A stretch of 24,857 nucleotides of DNA, taken from contig CALZIH010000008.1 of the NCBI GenBank assembly GCA_945787305.1, positions 1 to 24,857 on the forward strand, given 5' to 3'. Positions 1 to 7,267 of the stretch are shown one piece after another (positions within the stretch are counted from its first letter, which is position 1; every line of letters starts with the position of its first letter). The stretch is from an uncultured Desulfobulbaceae bacterium. GTDB taxonomy: Bacteria > Desulfobacterota > Desulfobulbia > Desulfobulbales > Desulfobulbaceae. The notes under the pieces are model-generated. The model saw only the letters and a list, made by a program, of their open reading frames with translations. It did no database searches and had not been told where the DNA came from. The translations under genes were made by a program, and so were the position numbers.

Positions 1-560
1 CCCCAGGTGACAAAAACACCAGGAATTCCTGCCCGCCTTGCGGCCTCCATATCTTTACCATTATCACCGACCATCAGGGCAAAATCCTGATCAGGATTAT
101 AACCGTACCCGTCAAGGATAAGATGCAGCATGTCCGGATGCGGTTTGTATTGTTCAACGTCTTCACTACCTACAATCCGGTCAAAACGATTTTCAACCCC
201 CAGGTGGGTCAACATCCTGCCGGCAAACTGCGCAGGGGCATTGGTCGCCACACTGAGACGAACACCAAGAGCGGCAAGATCACCCAGAAGCTTGTCGATT
301 CCATCGTAGAGGCGTGGTGTCTGGATACACTGCTCATGGTAATGCGCTTCAAAAACAGACTTTGCCTCGGGCTCATACAGCGATGTCTGGTAGAAAAGTT
401 GAGCAAGGTTACGCTGGTCCCGGTTAATCGCCTCGACAACAAAATCGGTAGTCAGCGGGTCAAGCTGATAGACGGTTGCACGGACATGATTAACCGAGGC
501 GGTAATATCCCGCCCGGAATTAATCAGGGTACCATCCATATCAAAAATAACAATGTGCAT
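1..560 (-). CDS. gph: HAD-family phosphatase, phosphoglycolate phosphatase-like (partial, C-terminus off the window)
   Basis: The reverse strand reads from ATG at 560 without a stop to the window edge, giving about 186 residues; family members are usually 210-230, so roughly 30 C-terminal residues are missing. HAD motif I is seen as DMDGT at residues 7-11, with the nucleophile Asp at 7 and the acid/base Asp at 9. Motif II lies around SVATNAP, the motif III lysine is in QYKPHPDM, and motif IV is GDNGKDM near residues 167-173. A helical cap of about 65 residues follows motif I, as in Gph/PGMB-type enzymes. The family hydrolyses small phosphoesters, classically 2-phosphoglycolate, in the cytoplasm. 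A purine-rich AAGAAGGG lies about 10 bases before the ATG. It diverges from the PBP1b gene. The HAD assignment is firm, but the exact substrate cannot be read from sequence and the gene symbol is tentative. Confidence 0.85.
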   Translation of the reverse strand, partial: MHIVIFDMDGTLINSGRDITASVNHVRATVYQLDPLTTDFVVEAINRDQRNLAQLFYQTSLYEPEAKSVFEAHYHEQCIQTPRLYDGIDKLLGDLAALGVRLSVATNAPAQFAGRMLTHLGVENRFDRIVGSEDVEQYKPHPDMLHLILDGYGYNPDQDFALMVGDNGKDMEAARRAGIPGVFVTW

Positions 561-889
561 TCTTGAGAGACCCTTCTTTTAATAACTTCCTGCTGGCGTT
601 TCAGCCAATTTCATTTCAACCTTATCCCACAACCCTTACGGGATTAGCTTGGCTTGCGCAACTGTTTTTGAAACGAGTTTTGTACTTGATAATAAATCCA
701 AACACCATCTGATGCATACAGTCGAGTTGACCTTCTGTCCATATACTGGTACCTAACCACCAACGGGCGACAACAATATATTGGAAATCTTTTTTGACGA
801 TAGTCCATACATTTGACTTTTTACATGGCCATAACCATTCATGATGCACTGAACGTTTTCCACATCTGACACTCTGTACGACAATCTCC
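561..889. other. Intergenic region between divergent genes, no confident gene
   Basis: These 329 bases separate the divergent phosphatase and PBP1b genes and must hold both promoters. A weak plus-strand promoter-like pair is TTGAAA at about 667 and TAATAA 16 bases later. An 89-codon minus-strand frame covers most of the gap, but it overlaps the PBP1b start codon, has no ribosome binding site and no clear family; part of it resembles a worn transposase end, listed separately. No convincing terminator or structured RNA is seen. Confidence 0.5.
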
Positions 890-891
890 AT
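756..891 (-). pseudogene. Possible remnant of an IS1-type transposase N-terminus (zinc-ribbon region)
   Basis: On the reverse strand, one frame from 891 reads MEIVVQSVRCGKRSV. A second frame over the same bases reads MNGYGHVKSQMYG and then SSKK, and the first frame resumes with IVKKDFQYI. Stitched together these echo the start of IS1-family InsA proteins, which have the pattern CxxC...KNG...GKQRY.C..C...F. Several expected cysteines are missing and two frameshifts are needed, so this could be chance. I see no terminal inverted repeats or target-site duplication. Confidence 0.2.
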
Positions 892-3196
892 GAAAAAACT
901 GGCATTATCCCTGTTGTTACTGCTGCTTACCCTGGCAGCATATAGCTTATGGAATACACTTGAACACCTGAACGGGCAGATTACGGAACGCTTTGAAGGG
1001 AGGCGATGGGAATTACCGGCCAGGATCTATGGGCGACCGCTGGAACTCTATATCGGGAAGGAGCTCGAGCAGGCACAGCTTTTGCGGGAACTTGAGCTGC
1101 TCCAATATACGGAAACGACACGCCTGGAAAAAGCCGGCGAATATCGCATTGACGGCAACCGAATCACTATCCACAGCCGCGGCTTTCATCTACCCGATGG
1201 CAAGCAGAATACTACTCTTGTAGAGCTTGGCCTTACAGACAACCACATCGCCTCCCTGAACATTGAGGACGACAACCAGCAGCTCACCCTCTTTCGACTG
1301 GAACCATTGCATATCGCCTCCATCTATCCCGGCGATAACGAAGACCGGCTGCTCATCCGCATTGAAGACACCCCGGACCTGCTGATCAAGACCCTGCTGC
1401 TCACCGAAGACAAAAAATTTTATCAACACATCGGAGTTCGCCCGTTGGCAATTTTCCGCGCTCTGCTGGCCAACATCAAAGCCGGAAAAACCGTACAAGG
1501 CGGCAGCACCCTGACGCAGCAGCTGGTAAAAAACTTTTTCCTTTCCAGTGAGCAGAGTCTACGCAGAAAGTTCAATGAAGCCCTCATGGCCTTGCTCCTG
1601 GAGTACCATTATACAAAAGACGAAATCCTTGCCGCGTATCTCAATGAAATATACCTGGGCCAAGACGGTAAACGTGCCATCCATGGCTTTGCCCTGGCAA
1701 GTAGGTTCTACTTTCAACGCAATATCGATGAACTTGCTCCGGAGCAGATCGCCCTGCTGGTGGGGCTAGCGAAAGGGGCCTCTTTTTACCACCCCAGAAA
1801 ACAACCGCTCAGAGCCAAAGAGCGACGCGATCTTATACTGACAAACATGGGGCACGCCGGTCTGTTAGCCTCTGAAGACGTCGACCATCTGCAGAAAAAG
1901 CCCCTGGGCGTGAGCAAGCGCATACCGTCTGGCATAACCCGCTATCCAGCCTTTCTTCAGCTCGTGCGAAACCAGCTCAGGCGTGATTACCGCCCGGAAG
2001 ACCTGCAAAGCGAGGGGCTTTCCATATTCACCACCTTTGACCCCATTATTCAACGGCAGGCTGAAGAGAGTCTGCAAAAGATATTGAATGACTTAGAGCG
2101 GGAACGAAAGATGACAAAGGAGTCATTGCAGGGTGCCTTTATTGTAGCCTCCGTAGACCAAGGGGAGGTGCTGGCCGTGGTCGGCGACCGATTCCCGGCT
2201 CAGGCGGGATTCAACCGGGCCCTAAGCATGAGACGCCCGGTTGGCTCGGTGATTAAACCGGCTGTCTACCTGAGCGCCCTGGGCCTGCCGGAAAAATACA
2301 ATCTACTCACCCTGCTTGACGATTCCCCACTGGTAATTCCCACTGGTAAGGAAGACTGGCAACCGCAGAACTTCGACAAAACATTTCACGGCCCCGTACC
2401 TCTGCGCCAGGCACTGGTTGAATCTTTAAATGTTGCTACCGTTCAACTTGGACTGGACATCGGCCTTGATTCGGTAATCCAAACCCTGCATCGTTTGGGA
2501 ATACAGGAAGATATTCAGCCTTTTCCCTCATTGCTGCTCGGAGCGGTTGAACTTCCTCCTGTTGATGTTCTCCAGATGTACCAAACCATTGCCGCCGGAG
2601 GGTACAAAACACCGTTACGTTCAATCCTGGCCGTTACCGACCAACAGGATCAATTGCTGCAGCGCTACCCACTGACCGTTGAACAGGCGGCAGACCCGGC
2701 TGCAGTGTTCTGCCTCAACACGGCCCTACAAGAGGTAACCGTAAGCGGCACCGGCCACTCCCTGCAACGCCTGCTGCCGGCTGGCCAGGCGGTTGCCGGC
2801 AAGACCGGCACCACCGATGATCTCCGCGATTCATGGTTTGCAGGATTCAACAACTCACACGTCGCCGTAGCCTGGGTAGGCCGCGATGACAACGGATCAA
2901 CCGGGCTGACCGGATCCACAGGTGCATTACGGGTCTGGGCAGCGACCATGGGAGCTATTACCACCACCCCATTGGATCTCCAGCCGCCGCCGGATATTGA
3001 CTTATATTTTTCCGATATCCAGACAGGCAGACTCTTCAGTGATCAATGCCGACAAGGAGAACTGGTTCCTTTTATCCGTGGAGGACTGCTGCCGCCCGTC
3101 ATTCCCTGTAATGGCCCCATGAAGGGGCAGAACGAAAACAATATTGAACAGACTATTCAACAGGGCATACAACAACTTCTGAGGATTTTTCAATGA
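890..3196 (+). CDS. mrcB: Bifunctional penicillin-binding protein 1b (glycosyltransferase and transpeptidase)
   Basis: This 768-residue class A PBP polymerises lipid II into glycan strands and cross-links their peptides on the outer face of the inner membrane. Residues 4-22 form the single membrane anchor. Residues about 30-150 match the PBP1b-type linker and UB2H-like region, with the usual RIYGRPLEL segment. The glycosyltransferase domain (about 155-330) has EDKKFYQH at 173-180 with catalytic Glu173, GGSTLTQQ at 204-211 and EIYLGQ at 253-258. The transpeptidase domain (about 410-690) has the SxxK motif at Ser453-Lys456, SLN at 512-514 and KTGTT at 638-642. Every catalytic motif is intact and the length is typical of PBP1b. 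No strong ribosome binding site precedes the ATG. The 3' end overlaps the next gene by 4 bases (ATGA), implying coupled translation with a probable activator lipoprotein. Confidence 0.95.
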   Translation: MKKLALSLLLLLLTLAAYSLWNTLEHLNGQITERFEGRRWELPARIYGRPLELYIGKELEQAQLLRELELLQYTETTRLEKAGEYRIDGNRITIHSRGFHLPDGKQNTTLVELGLTDNHIASLNIEDDNQQLTLFRLEPLHIASIYPGDNEDRLLIRIEDTPDLLIKTLLLTEDKKFYQHIGVRPLAIFRALLANIKAGKTVQGGSTLTQQLVKNFFLSSEQSLRRKFNEALMALLLEYHYTKDEILAAYLNEIYLGQDGKRAIHGFALASRFYFQRNIDELAPEQIALLVGLAKGASFYHPRKQPLRAKERRDLILTNMGHAGLLASEDVDHLQKKPLGVSKRIPSGITRYPAFLQLVRNQLRRDYRPEDLQSEGLSIFTTFDPIIQRQAEESLQKILNDLERERKMTKESLQGAFIVASVDQGEVLAVVGDRFPAQAGFNRALSMRRPVGSVIKPAVYLSALGLPEKYNLLTLLDDSPLVIPTGKEDWQPQNFDKTFHGPVPLRQALVESLNVATVQLGLDIGLDSVIQTLHRLGIQEDIQPFPSLLLGAVELPPVDVLQMYQTIAAGGYKTPLRSILAVTDQQDQLLQRYPLTVEQAADPAAVFCLNTALQEVTVSGTGHSLQRLLPAGQAVAGKTGTTDDLRDSWFAGFNNSHVAVAWVGRDDNGSTGLTGSTGALRVWAATMGAITTTPLDLQPPPDIDLYFSDIQTGRLFSDQCRQGELVPFIRGGLLPPVIPCNGPMKGQNENNIEQTIQQGIQQLLRIFQ

Positions 3197-3666
3197 TACA
3201 GAAAACGTTCATCACTCTCAGCCTCCTGACCCTCCTTATCGTTCAGGGCTGTGCAACGCCCCCGTATCGACCGCCAACGCCGTACCATAAAAAAGATACG
3301 CCACAGCCTTCGGTCGACAGTAAGGAGACCCTGCCCGACTCAGCTGAACCGGCCAGACCACCTGCAAGACAACCGGTAAGCCCCATTGTCCGCGACATCA
3401 GTCAACAGGCAAGCCAACTAATGCAAAACGGAAACCTGGATTCTGCCGCCCAGACACTGGAACGAGGCCTGCGTATTGCCCCGAAAGATGCCGCTCTCTG
3501 GTCACAGCTGGCAGCTGTCCGACTGCAACAATTGCGCTATGGCCAAGCGATATCCCTGGCCGCAAAATCGAACAGCCTGGCAGGTGGAGACACCATTCTT
3601 ATCCGCAGGAACCAACACATTATCGAAACGGCCCAAAGAGCAAGAAACACAAAAAAATATAAATAA
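3193..3666 (+). CDS. lpoP: LpoP-like outer-membrane TPR lipoprotein, probable PBP1b activator
   Basis: This 157-residue protein has a lipoprotein signal peptide ending in LLIVQGC with the lipidated Cys at 20; Ala21 and Thr22 follow, with no Asp at +2 that would hold it in the inner membrane. A proline-rich linker (about 23-65) could span the periplasm. Residues about 68-150 form TPR-like helices with the segments LERGLRIAPKDAALWSQLA and LAAKSNSLAGGD. That pattern matches what I recall of LpoP, the lipoprotein shown in Pseudomonas to activate PBP1b and encoded beside it. Its start overlaps the stop of the PBP1b gene, so the two are almost certainly co-expressed. The lipoprotein and TPR calls are firm; the activator role is inferred from family resemblance and gene order. 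The alternative is a generic TPR lipoprotein. Confidence 0.8.
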   Translation: MIQKTFITLSLLTLLIVQGCATPPYRPPTPYHKKDTPQPSVDSKETLPDSAEPARPPARQPVSPIVRDISQQASQLMQNGNLDSAAQTLERGLRIAPKDAALWSQLAAVRLQQLRYGQAISLAAKSNSLAGGDTILIRRNQHIIETAQRARNTKKYK

Positions 3667-3721
3667 TTAACGACTTAAAAGCAACAGCCCGGCCTTTTAC
3701 CTGTCCGCCCTTCCCCTTGCA

Positions 3722-3741
3722 ATAAACAGATGAATGTTTAT
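3722..3741. repeat. Perfect inverted repeat, ATAAACA arms
   Basis: ATAAACA (3722-3728) and TGTTTAT (3735-3741) are perfect complements around a 6-base loop. It sits between the lipoprotein stop and the small Cys-rich gene. It may be a weak terminator for the PBP1b operon or an operator for the next gene; no T-run follows. Confidence 0.4.
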
Positions 3742-3802
3742 CTTGAGATTATAAGGAGCAGGAATTTGCTTAAAAGCATAGCTTCTATTCAGGAGGTAAA
3801 TT

Positions 3803-4027
3803 ATGGCACATACATGTACGACATGTGGCGCGGTAGCCGATTCACCAGGCCACCTGTGTAACCCTTGCGATGATGAGACATCCTGCAGCTTCTGCGGTGC
3901 ACCGGAAGTGGACAGCAAACATGTCTGCTCGGATAAACTTTCCGCCATGCAATATGTATGCGGAGGTTGTGGCCGAGTGGCCGTGGAAGAGGACAACCTT
4001 TGTGAACCTCAACCCATCAAGAAATAA
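3803..4027 (+). CDS. Small cysteine-rich protein with three CxxC (zinc-ribbon-like) repeats
   Basis: This 74-residue protein is preceded by a strong ribosome binding site (AGGAGGT, about 3791-3797), which supports it as a real gene. It contains ten cysteines in three similar units: Cys5/Cys8 with His17/Cys19, Cys28/Cys31 with His40/Cys42, and Cys53/Cys56 with Asn65/Cys67. Each unit reads CxxCG followed by about ten residues and then H-(L/V)-C; the third has Asn in place of His. Cys22 is an extra. Such spacing suggests bound zinc or iron, probably two full sites plus a weaker third. There is no signal peptide, so it should be cytoplasmic. I do not recognise a named family. A terminator follows, so it is probably monocistronic. 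Confidence 0.75.
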   Translation: MAHTCTTCGAVADSPGHLCNPCDDETSCSFCGAPEVDSKHVCSDKLSAMQYVCGGCGRVAVEEDNLCEPQPIKK

Positions 4028-4061
4028 ACAATCTCCCTTAAACCTTCCAACACCCTCATAG

Positions 4062-4100
4062 AGCCCCCGGCCCTGTCCTGCAGGAATGGGGGCTGTTTAT
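4062..4100 (+). terminator. Intrinsic terminator after the Cys-rich small gene
   Basis: AGCCCCC (4062-4068) pairs perfectly with GGGGGCT (4088-4094), and the loop holds a further self-complementary CCTGCAGG. The plus strand continues GTTTATTA, a short U-rich tail. The hairpin lies between two convergent genes and may also hinder transcription from the minus strand. Confidence 0.6.
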
Positions 4101-5365
4101 TATCGGCCAAAGGCCATTGCATAGAGAATCATGCCGTTGGTGTCCAGGAAATCGGCCACCTCCCGGTCATAAAATGCACCGATTCCACTACAACCAAGAC
4201 CTTGTAAGATGGCTGCCAGGTATATTCGTTGGCCGATAAACCCGGCTTTCAACATTATGGGCAGGTAATGGTCAGCATTGCTGACAAGAAATAGAGTGGC
4301 TGCACTATCAGCCCCCAAAACCTGTTCCAGGCACAGGTACCCGGCCATGGTTGAAAAATTTCCTGAGCGCAGACAGGTGTCTCCCAAATACAGACCGGGC
4401 GTCATCCCTTCTACCCGATGGACGACAATAAACAGGTCGAGTAATGTATCGCAATCAATACCCATGCCGCTATTGGCCGCACGGAGTACCGCCTGATATT
4501 GACGGGATTCAATAGTCTGGGCGGTGAACGATCGAATTGACCTCCGCTTGACAATTGCCTGCGAGAGAAGATCGGTATCAGCCGCATAGGGATCGCCTGC
4601 GAGACCGGGCTGAGTAAGAGAAGGTGTTTGAACTTCTTGAAAGGTCTTTTCTATCACCGTATCTTCGACAAAAAATCCGCTTCCATTGACATATGGGATC
4701 TGCATGGCCGGGGGGATGGTCGTTTTTTCTTTCCTATCCCCACAAAATACCATGGCCATGGGAAGTTCTTCCCCTTTGAAACCGAAATCCTTTTGCACCC
4801 GCTGTCGGTCAAAACAGGTGTGAAACGAACAGGAGATACCGGCACAACTAGCCGCCGCTTCAATAGCCCCCAGCAGATGTCCACTATCGAGGAGACAATA
4901 GCGAAAAGCGCGATGCCCGTACTTCCAGCTTGACCGGTAATAGATGGCCGTGACCAGGAGGACCAGTCCTTCCTGCTGACGGTTCTGGGAACAATAACCC
5001 TCTATTCCCTCTTGCTCCGAAAGGGAATGAAGCAGGCGAAGGTTCTGCGATGCCGGCTCAACATGGTAGATTCCATTGGTAAGTCCGGATACGCCCCTGG
5101 CCTGCAAGTACAGTTCACAGGGATACAGGGCGCCGGCGGAGGGATTTGCCCGAAGCGAATAGGTACCGCCCGGGTATTCTTTGTGGGCGGTGAGCCCACA
5201 ACTGTGGTAGAGGAATTGCCGCAGCTCAGGCAGTTCGGCCAGGGAAACCGTTGGGAATTTCTGCGGATATTCTTTAAAAACGTCCGGCTGCCGACTCCAA
5301 TCCATACCGCGGCCGGACCGTACCGACTCCCAGGTATGTACTGTCGAATAATGATAGCTACTCAT
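4100..5365 (-). CDS. SagB-type dehydrogenase (tandem nitroreductase-fold, FMN-dependent)
   Basis: This 421-residue protein has two nitroreductase-fold halves. The N-terminal half carries SagB signatures: ANPSAGALYPCELY at about 73-86 and KYGHRAFRYCLLDSGHL at about 148-164. The C-terminal half restarts with RRSIRSF at 274-280 and ends with the GFIGQRIYLAAILQGLGC helix (from about 375) and GIGAFYDREV. SagB proteins bind FMN and, in azole-peptide pathways, oxidise azolines to azoles. No YcaO cyclase, SagC-like partner or precursor peptide lies nearby, so this is a stand-alone copy and its substrate is unknown. There is no signal peptide. The start at 5365 has no clear Shine-Dalgarno sequence. 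It shares its strand with the stress protein gene 43 bases upstream and may be read from it. Confidence 0.85.
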   Translation of the reverse strand: MSSYHYSTVHTWESVRSGRGMDWSRQPDVFKEYPQKFPTVSLAELPELRQFLYHSCGLTAHKEYPGGTYSLRANPSAGALYPCELYLQARGVSGLTNGIYHVEPASQNLRLLHSLSEQEGIEGYCSQNRQQEGLVLLVTAIYYRSSWKYGHRAFRYCLLDSGHLLGAIEAAASCAGISCSFHTCFDRQRVQKDFGFKGEELPMAMVFCGDRKEKTTIPPAMQIPYVNGSGFFVEDTVIEKTFQEVQTPSLTQPGLAGDPYAADTDLLSQAIVKRRSIRSFTAQTIESRQYQAVLRAANSGMGIDCDTLLDLFIVVHRVEGMTPGLYLGDTCLRSGNFSTMAGYLCLEQVLGADSAATLFLVSNADHYLPIMLKAGFIGQRIYLAAILQGLGCSGIGAFYDREVADFLDTNGMILYAMAFGR

Positions 5366-5408
5366 TGAGTGCTACTGAAAATATATCGCTAACCCTCCCT
5401 TGGAGTGG

Positions 5409-5891
5409 CTAGGCAGCCTCTTCACACTCTTCCCGGTATGGATTGATGGTCAGCACCGGGCAACAGGCCGTTTTCACCACCTTGTCGGCAACGGAACCAA
5501 ACATGATCCGTTCCAAACCTTTATAGCCATGGGTACCCATGATAATCAGGTTGGCATTAACCTCGACTGCATAGTTCAGGATCTCTTCGCCGACATCACC
5601 AGCCAACACCTTGCTCGTTACGGAAACAACACCGGCAGAATCCAACATCTCCTTATTCTCTTCAACAAAGGAATCCATTCGCTCCTGAGCGGACCGAAAG
5701 AGTTCTTCTTCCAGGTTAGGAAGATTAACCGGCGGCACAAAGAATCCACTGTAGTCCTCAAAGCTCTGTACCACAAAGAGAAGATGTAATTCCGCCTTAA
5801 AAGTACCGGCGACATAGGCTGCCGACTTGGCCACCTTACCGGCATTTTCAGAGAAATCAATGGGAGTTACCACGGTTTTAATTTCCTGCAT
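5409..5891 (-). CDS. Universal stress protein, UspA family
   Basis: This 160-residue single-domain Usp is a cytoplasmic protein of a family induced by starvation and oxidative or respiratory stress. It starts VVTPIDFSENA, the first beta strand with the nucleotide-contacting Asp. Near the C-terminus GTHGYKGLERIMFGSVA (119-135) matches the ATP-binding pattern G-x2-G-x9-G-(S/T), so it is probably an ATP-binding member. The length is typical. A strong AAGGAGG sits 6 bases before the ATG. The SagB gene begins 43 bases after its stop on the same strand, so a two-gene transcript is possible. Its actual client process cannot be told from sequence. Confidence 0.95.
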   Translation of the reverse strand: MQEIKTVVTPIDFSENAGKVAKSAAYVAGTFKAELHLLFVVQSFEDYSGFFVPPVNLPNLEEELFRSAQERMDSFVEENKEMLDSAGVVSVTSKVLAGDVGEEILNYAVEVNANLIIMGTHGYKGLERIMFGSVADKVVKTACCPVLTINPYREECEEAA

Positions 5892-6040
5892 ACAGAACCT
5901 CCTTATTCCAGGTACCCAAGAAGAAATGTTAACGATGCCAAATCACATCGTCTGTTTCCTGTATTCTTACATTGTATTGGGCAGAGTTGCACAGGAAAAG
6001 CTGCTTTACAAGAAGAATTCATTAAAGAAATACAAAGCAG

Positions 6041-6069
6041 TTGACCCTAGACGGGAAGATGAATATACT
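6041..6069 (+). promoter_or_regulatory. Sigma-70 promoter for the ahbD-hemE run
   Basis: TTGACC (6041-6046), a 17-base spacer and TATACT (6064-6069) each differ from consensus by one base. Transcription would start near 6076, leaving a leader of about 87 bases before ahbD. No clear riboswitch fold was seen in that leader. Confidence 0.6.
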
Positions 6070-6162
6070 TTATGTTTTGATAATTTAACCTTGTTTGAGG
6101 TTTTTACAAGAGAAGCGACTTTCCGTAAATAACAGGCGCTTCATTTCATTCTGGAGAACACC

Positions 6163-7215
6163 ATGGAGTTTGAACCCAAGTGGATCGCCTGGGAGATCAC
6201 CCGCCGCTGCAACCTGAAATGCGTTCACTGCCGCTCCTCCTCTGAGCTAGACGTACAAGGACACCCGGACTTTACTCTTGCAGAAGCCAAACGCGTTCTT
6301 GACGATATCCACAGCTATGCTAATCCCGTGGTTGTCCTGTCCGGGGGCGAACCCCTCTTGCGAGACGACGTTTTTGACATTGCAGCCTATGGTACAAAAC
6401 TGGGGTTGCGAATGTGCATGGCCACCAACGGAACGCTGGTCAATGAGGAAACCTGCAGAGGAATCAAAGAGTCCGGCATCAAGATGGTCTCGCTCAGTCT
6501 GGACGGAGCAAGCGCAGCGGTCCATGATGACTTCCGCAACCAACCGGGTGCCTTTGAGGGGACCATGCAGGCCATTAAACTTTTTAATGAGCATGGCATC
6601 CCTTTCCTCGTCAACTCCTCATTTACCAAAAGAAACAAGGAAGAAGCGCCCAAGATCTATGAACTGGTTAAGGACTTAGGCGCAACAGCCTGGTACCTGT
6701 TCATGATTGTCCCCACTGGCCGGGGAGAGGATATCATGGAAGAGTTGATTCCGGAATCCGAATATGAGGACATCCTCAATTGGCACTACGATATGGAAAA
6801 AGAGGAACCGGACATGCTGGTTCGCCCCACCTGCGCCCCGCAATATTACCGGATTGTCCTGCAGCGCTCAAAAGAGGAAGGAGAAAAATTCAAGCGGCGC
6901 AGCCTGAAGTTCTCCACCGGCGGCTCCAAGGGGTGTCTGGCCGGACAACTGATCTGCCTGATCGATGTGGACGGCAATGTACTGCCCTGCAGTTATTTCC
7001 CCAAAAGCGCGGGCAATATTCGAGAGCAGTCACTTAAGGATATCTGGGAAAACTCGAAACTTTTTCTGGAGCTTCGCGATTTCAAGAGCTACAAGGATAA
7101 CTGTGGCCGTTGCGAATATGTCAATGTCTGTGGCGGCTGCCGGGCCAGGGCCTACGCCATGAGCGGTGACTACATGGCCCAGGAACCCTTTTGTAATTAT
7201 CAACCCGGATCGTAG
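6163..7215 (+). CDS. ahbD: Radical SAM heme b synthase, AhbD type (Fe-coproporphyrin III decarboxylase)
   Basis: This 350-residue enzyme has the radical SAM cluster motif RRCNLKCVHC, with Cys16, Cys20 and Cys23 holding a 4Fe-4S cluster, and the SAM-binding GGEPLL at 61-66. The C-terminal SPASM/twitch-like part supplies further cysteines: TCAPQYYRI, a GCLAGQLIC segment, LPCSY, then Cys314, Cys317, Cys323, Cys326 (CGGCRARAY) and Cys344 (EPFCNY). These resemble AhbD of sulfate reducers, which removes two propionate carboxyls from iron-coproporphyrin III to give heme b. The related AhbC normally has CVHCYA and a longer N-terminus, so AhbD is preferred. The start has a GGAGA upstream. It leads a run with hemE 52 bases downstream. 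Other NirJ/AhbC relatives cannot be fully excluded. Confidence 0.75.
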   Translation: MEFEPKWIAWEITRRCNLKCVHCRSSSELDVQGHPDFTLAEAKRVLDDIHSYANPVVVLSGGEPLLRDDVFDIAAYGTKLGLRMCMATNGTLVNEETCRGIKESGIKMVSLSLDGASAAVHDDFRNQPGAFEGTMQAIKLFNEHGIPFLVNSSFTKRNKEEAPKIYELVKDLGATAWYLFMIVPTGRGEDIMEELIPESEYEDILNWHYDMEKEEPDMLVRPTCAPQYYRIVLQRSKEEGEKFKRRSLKFSTGGSKGCLAGQLICLIDVDGNVLPCSYFPKSAGNIREQSLKDIWENSKLFLELRDFKSYKDNCGRCEYVNVCGGCRARAYAMSGDYMAQEPFCNYQPGS

Positions 7216-7267
7216 ATAACGCGATAGAAAGAAAAAATACCATAACAACAAGGAACAAGGAAACACG

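Noticed and set aside
123..566. Plus-strand 147-codon frame at the window start
   Set aside because: The opposite strand encodes a HAD phosphatase with all its motifs, so this frame is its shadow.
814..840. TTGACT as a -35 box for the PBP1b gene
   Set aside because: No acceptable -10 box lies 16-18 bases downstream.
3752..3772. Possible sigma-54 promoter (GGAGCAGGAATTTGCTT) before the Cys-rich gene
   Set aside because: The GG and GC elements are 11 bases apart instead of 10 and the -24 box lacks the usual TGGCAC, so the match is not convincing.
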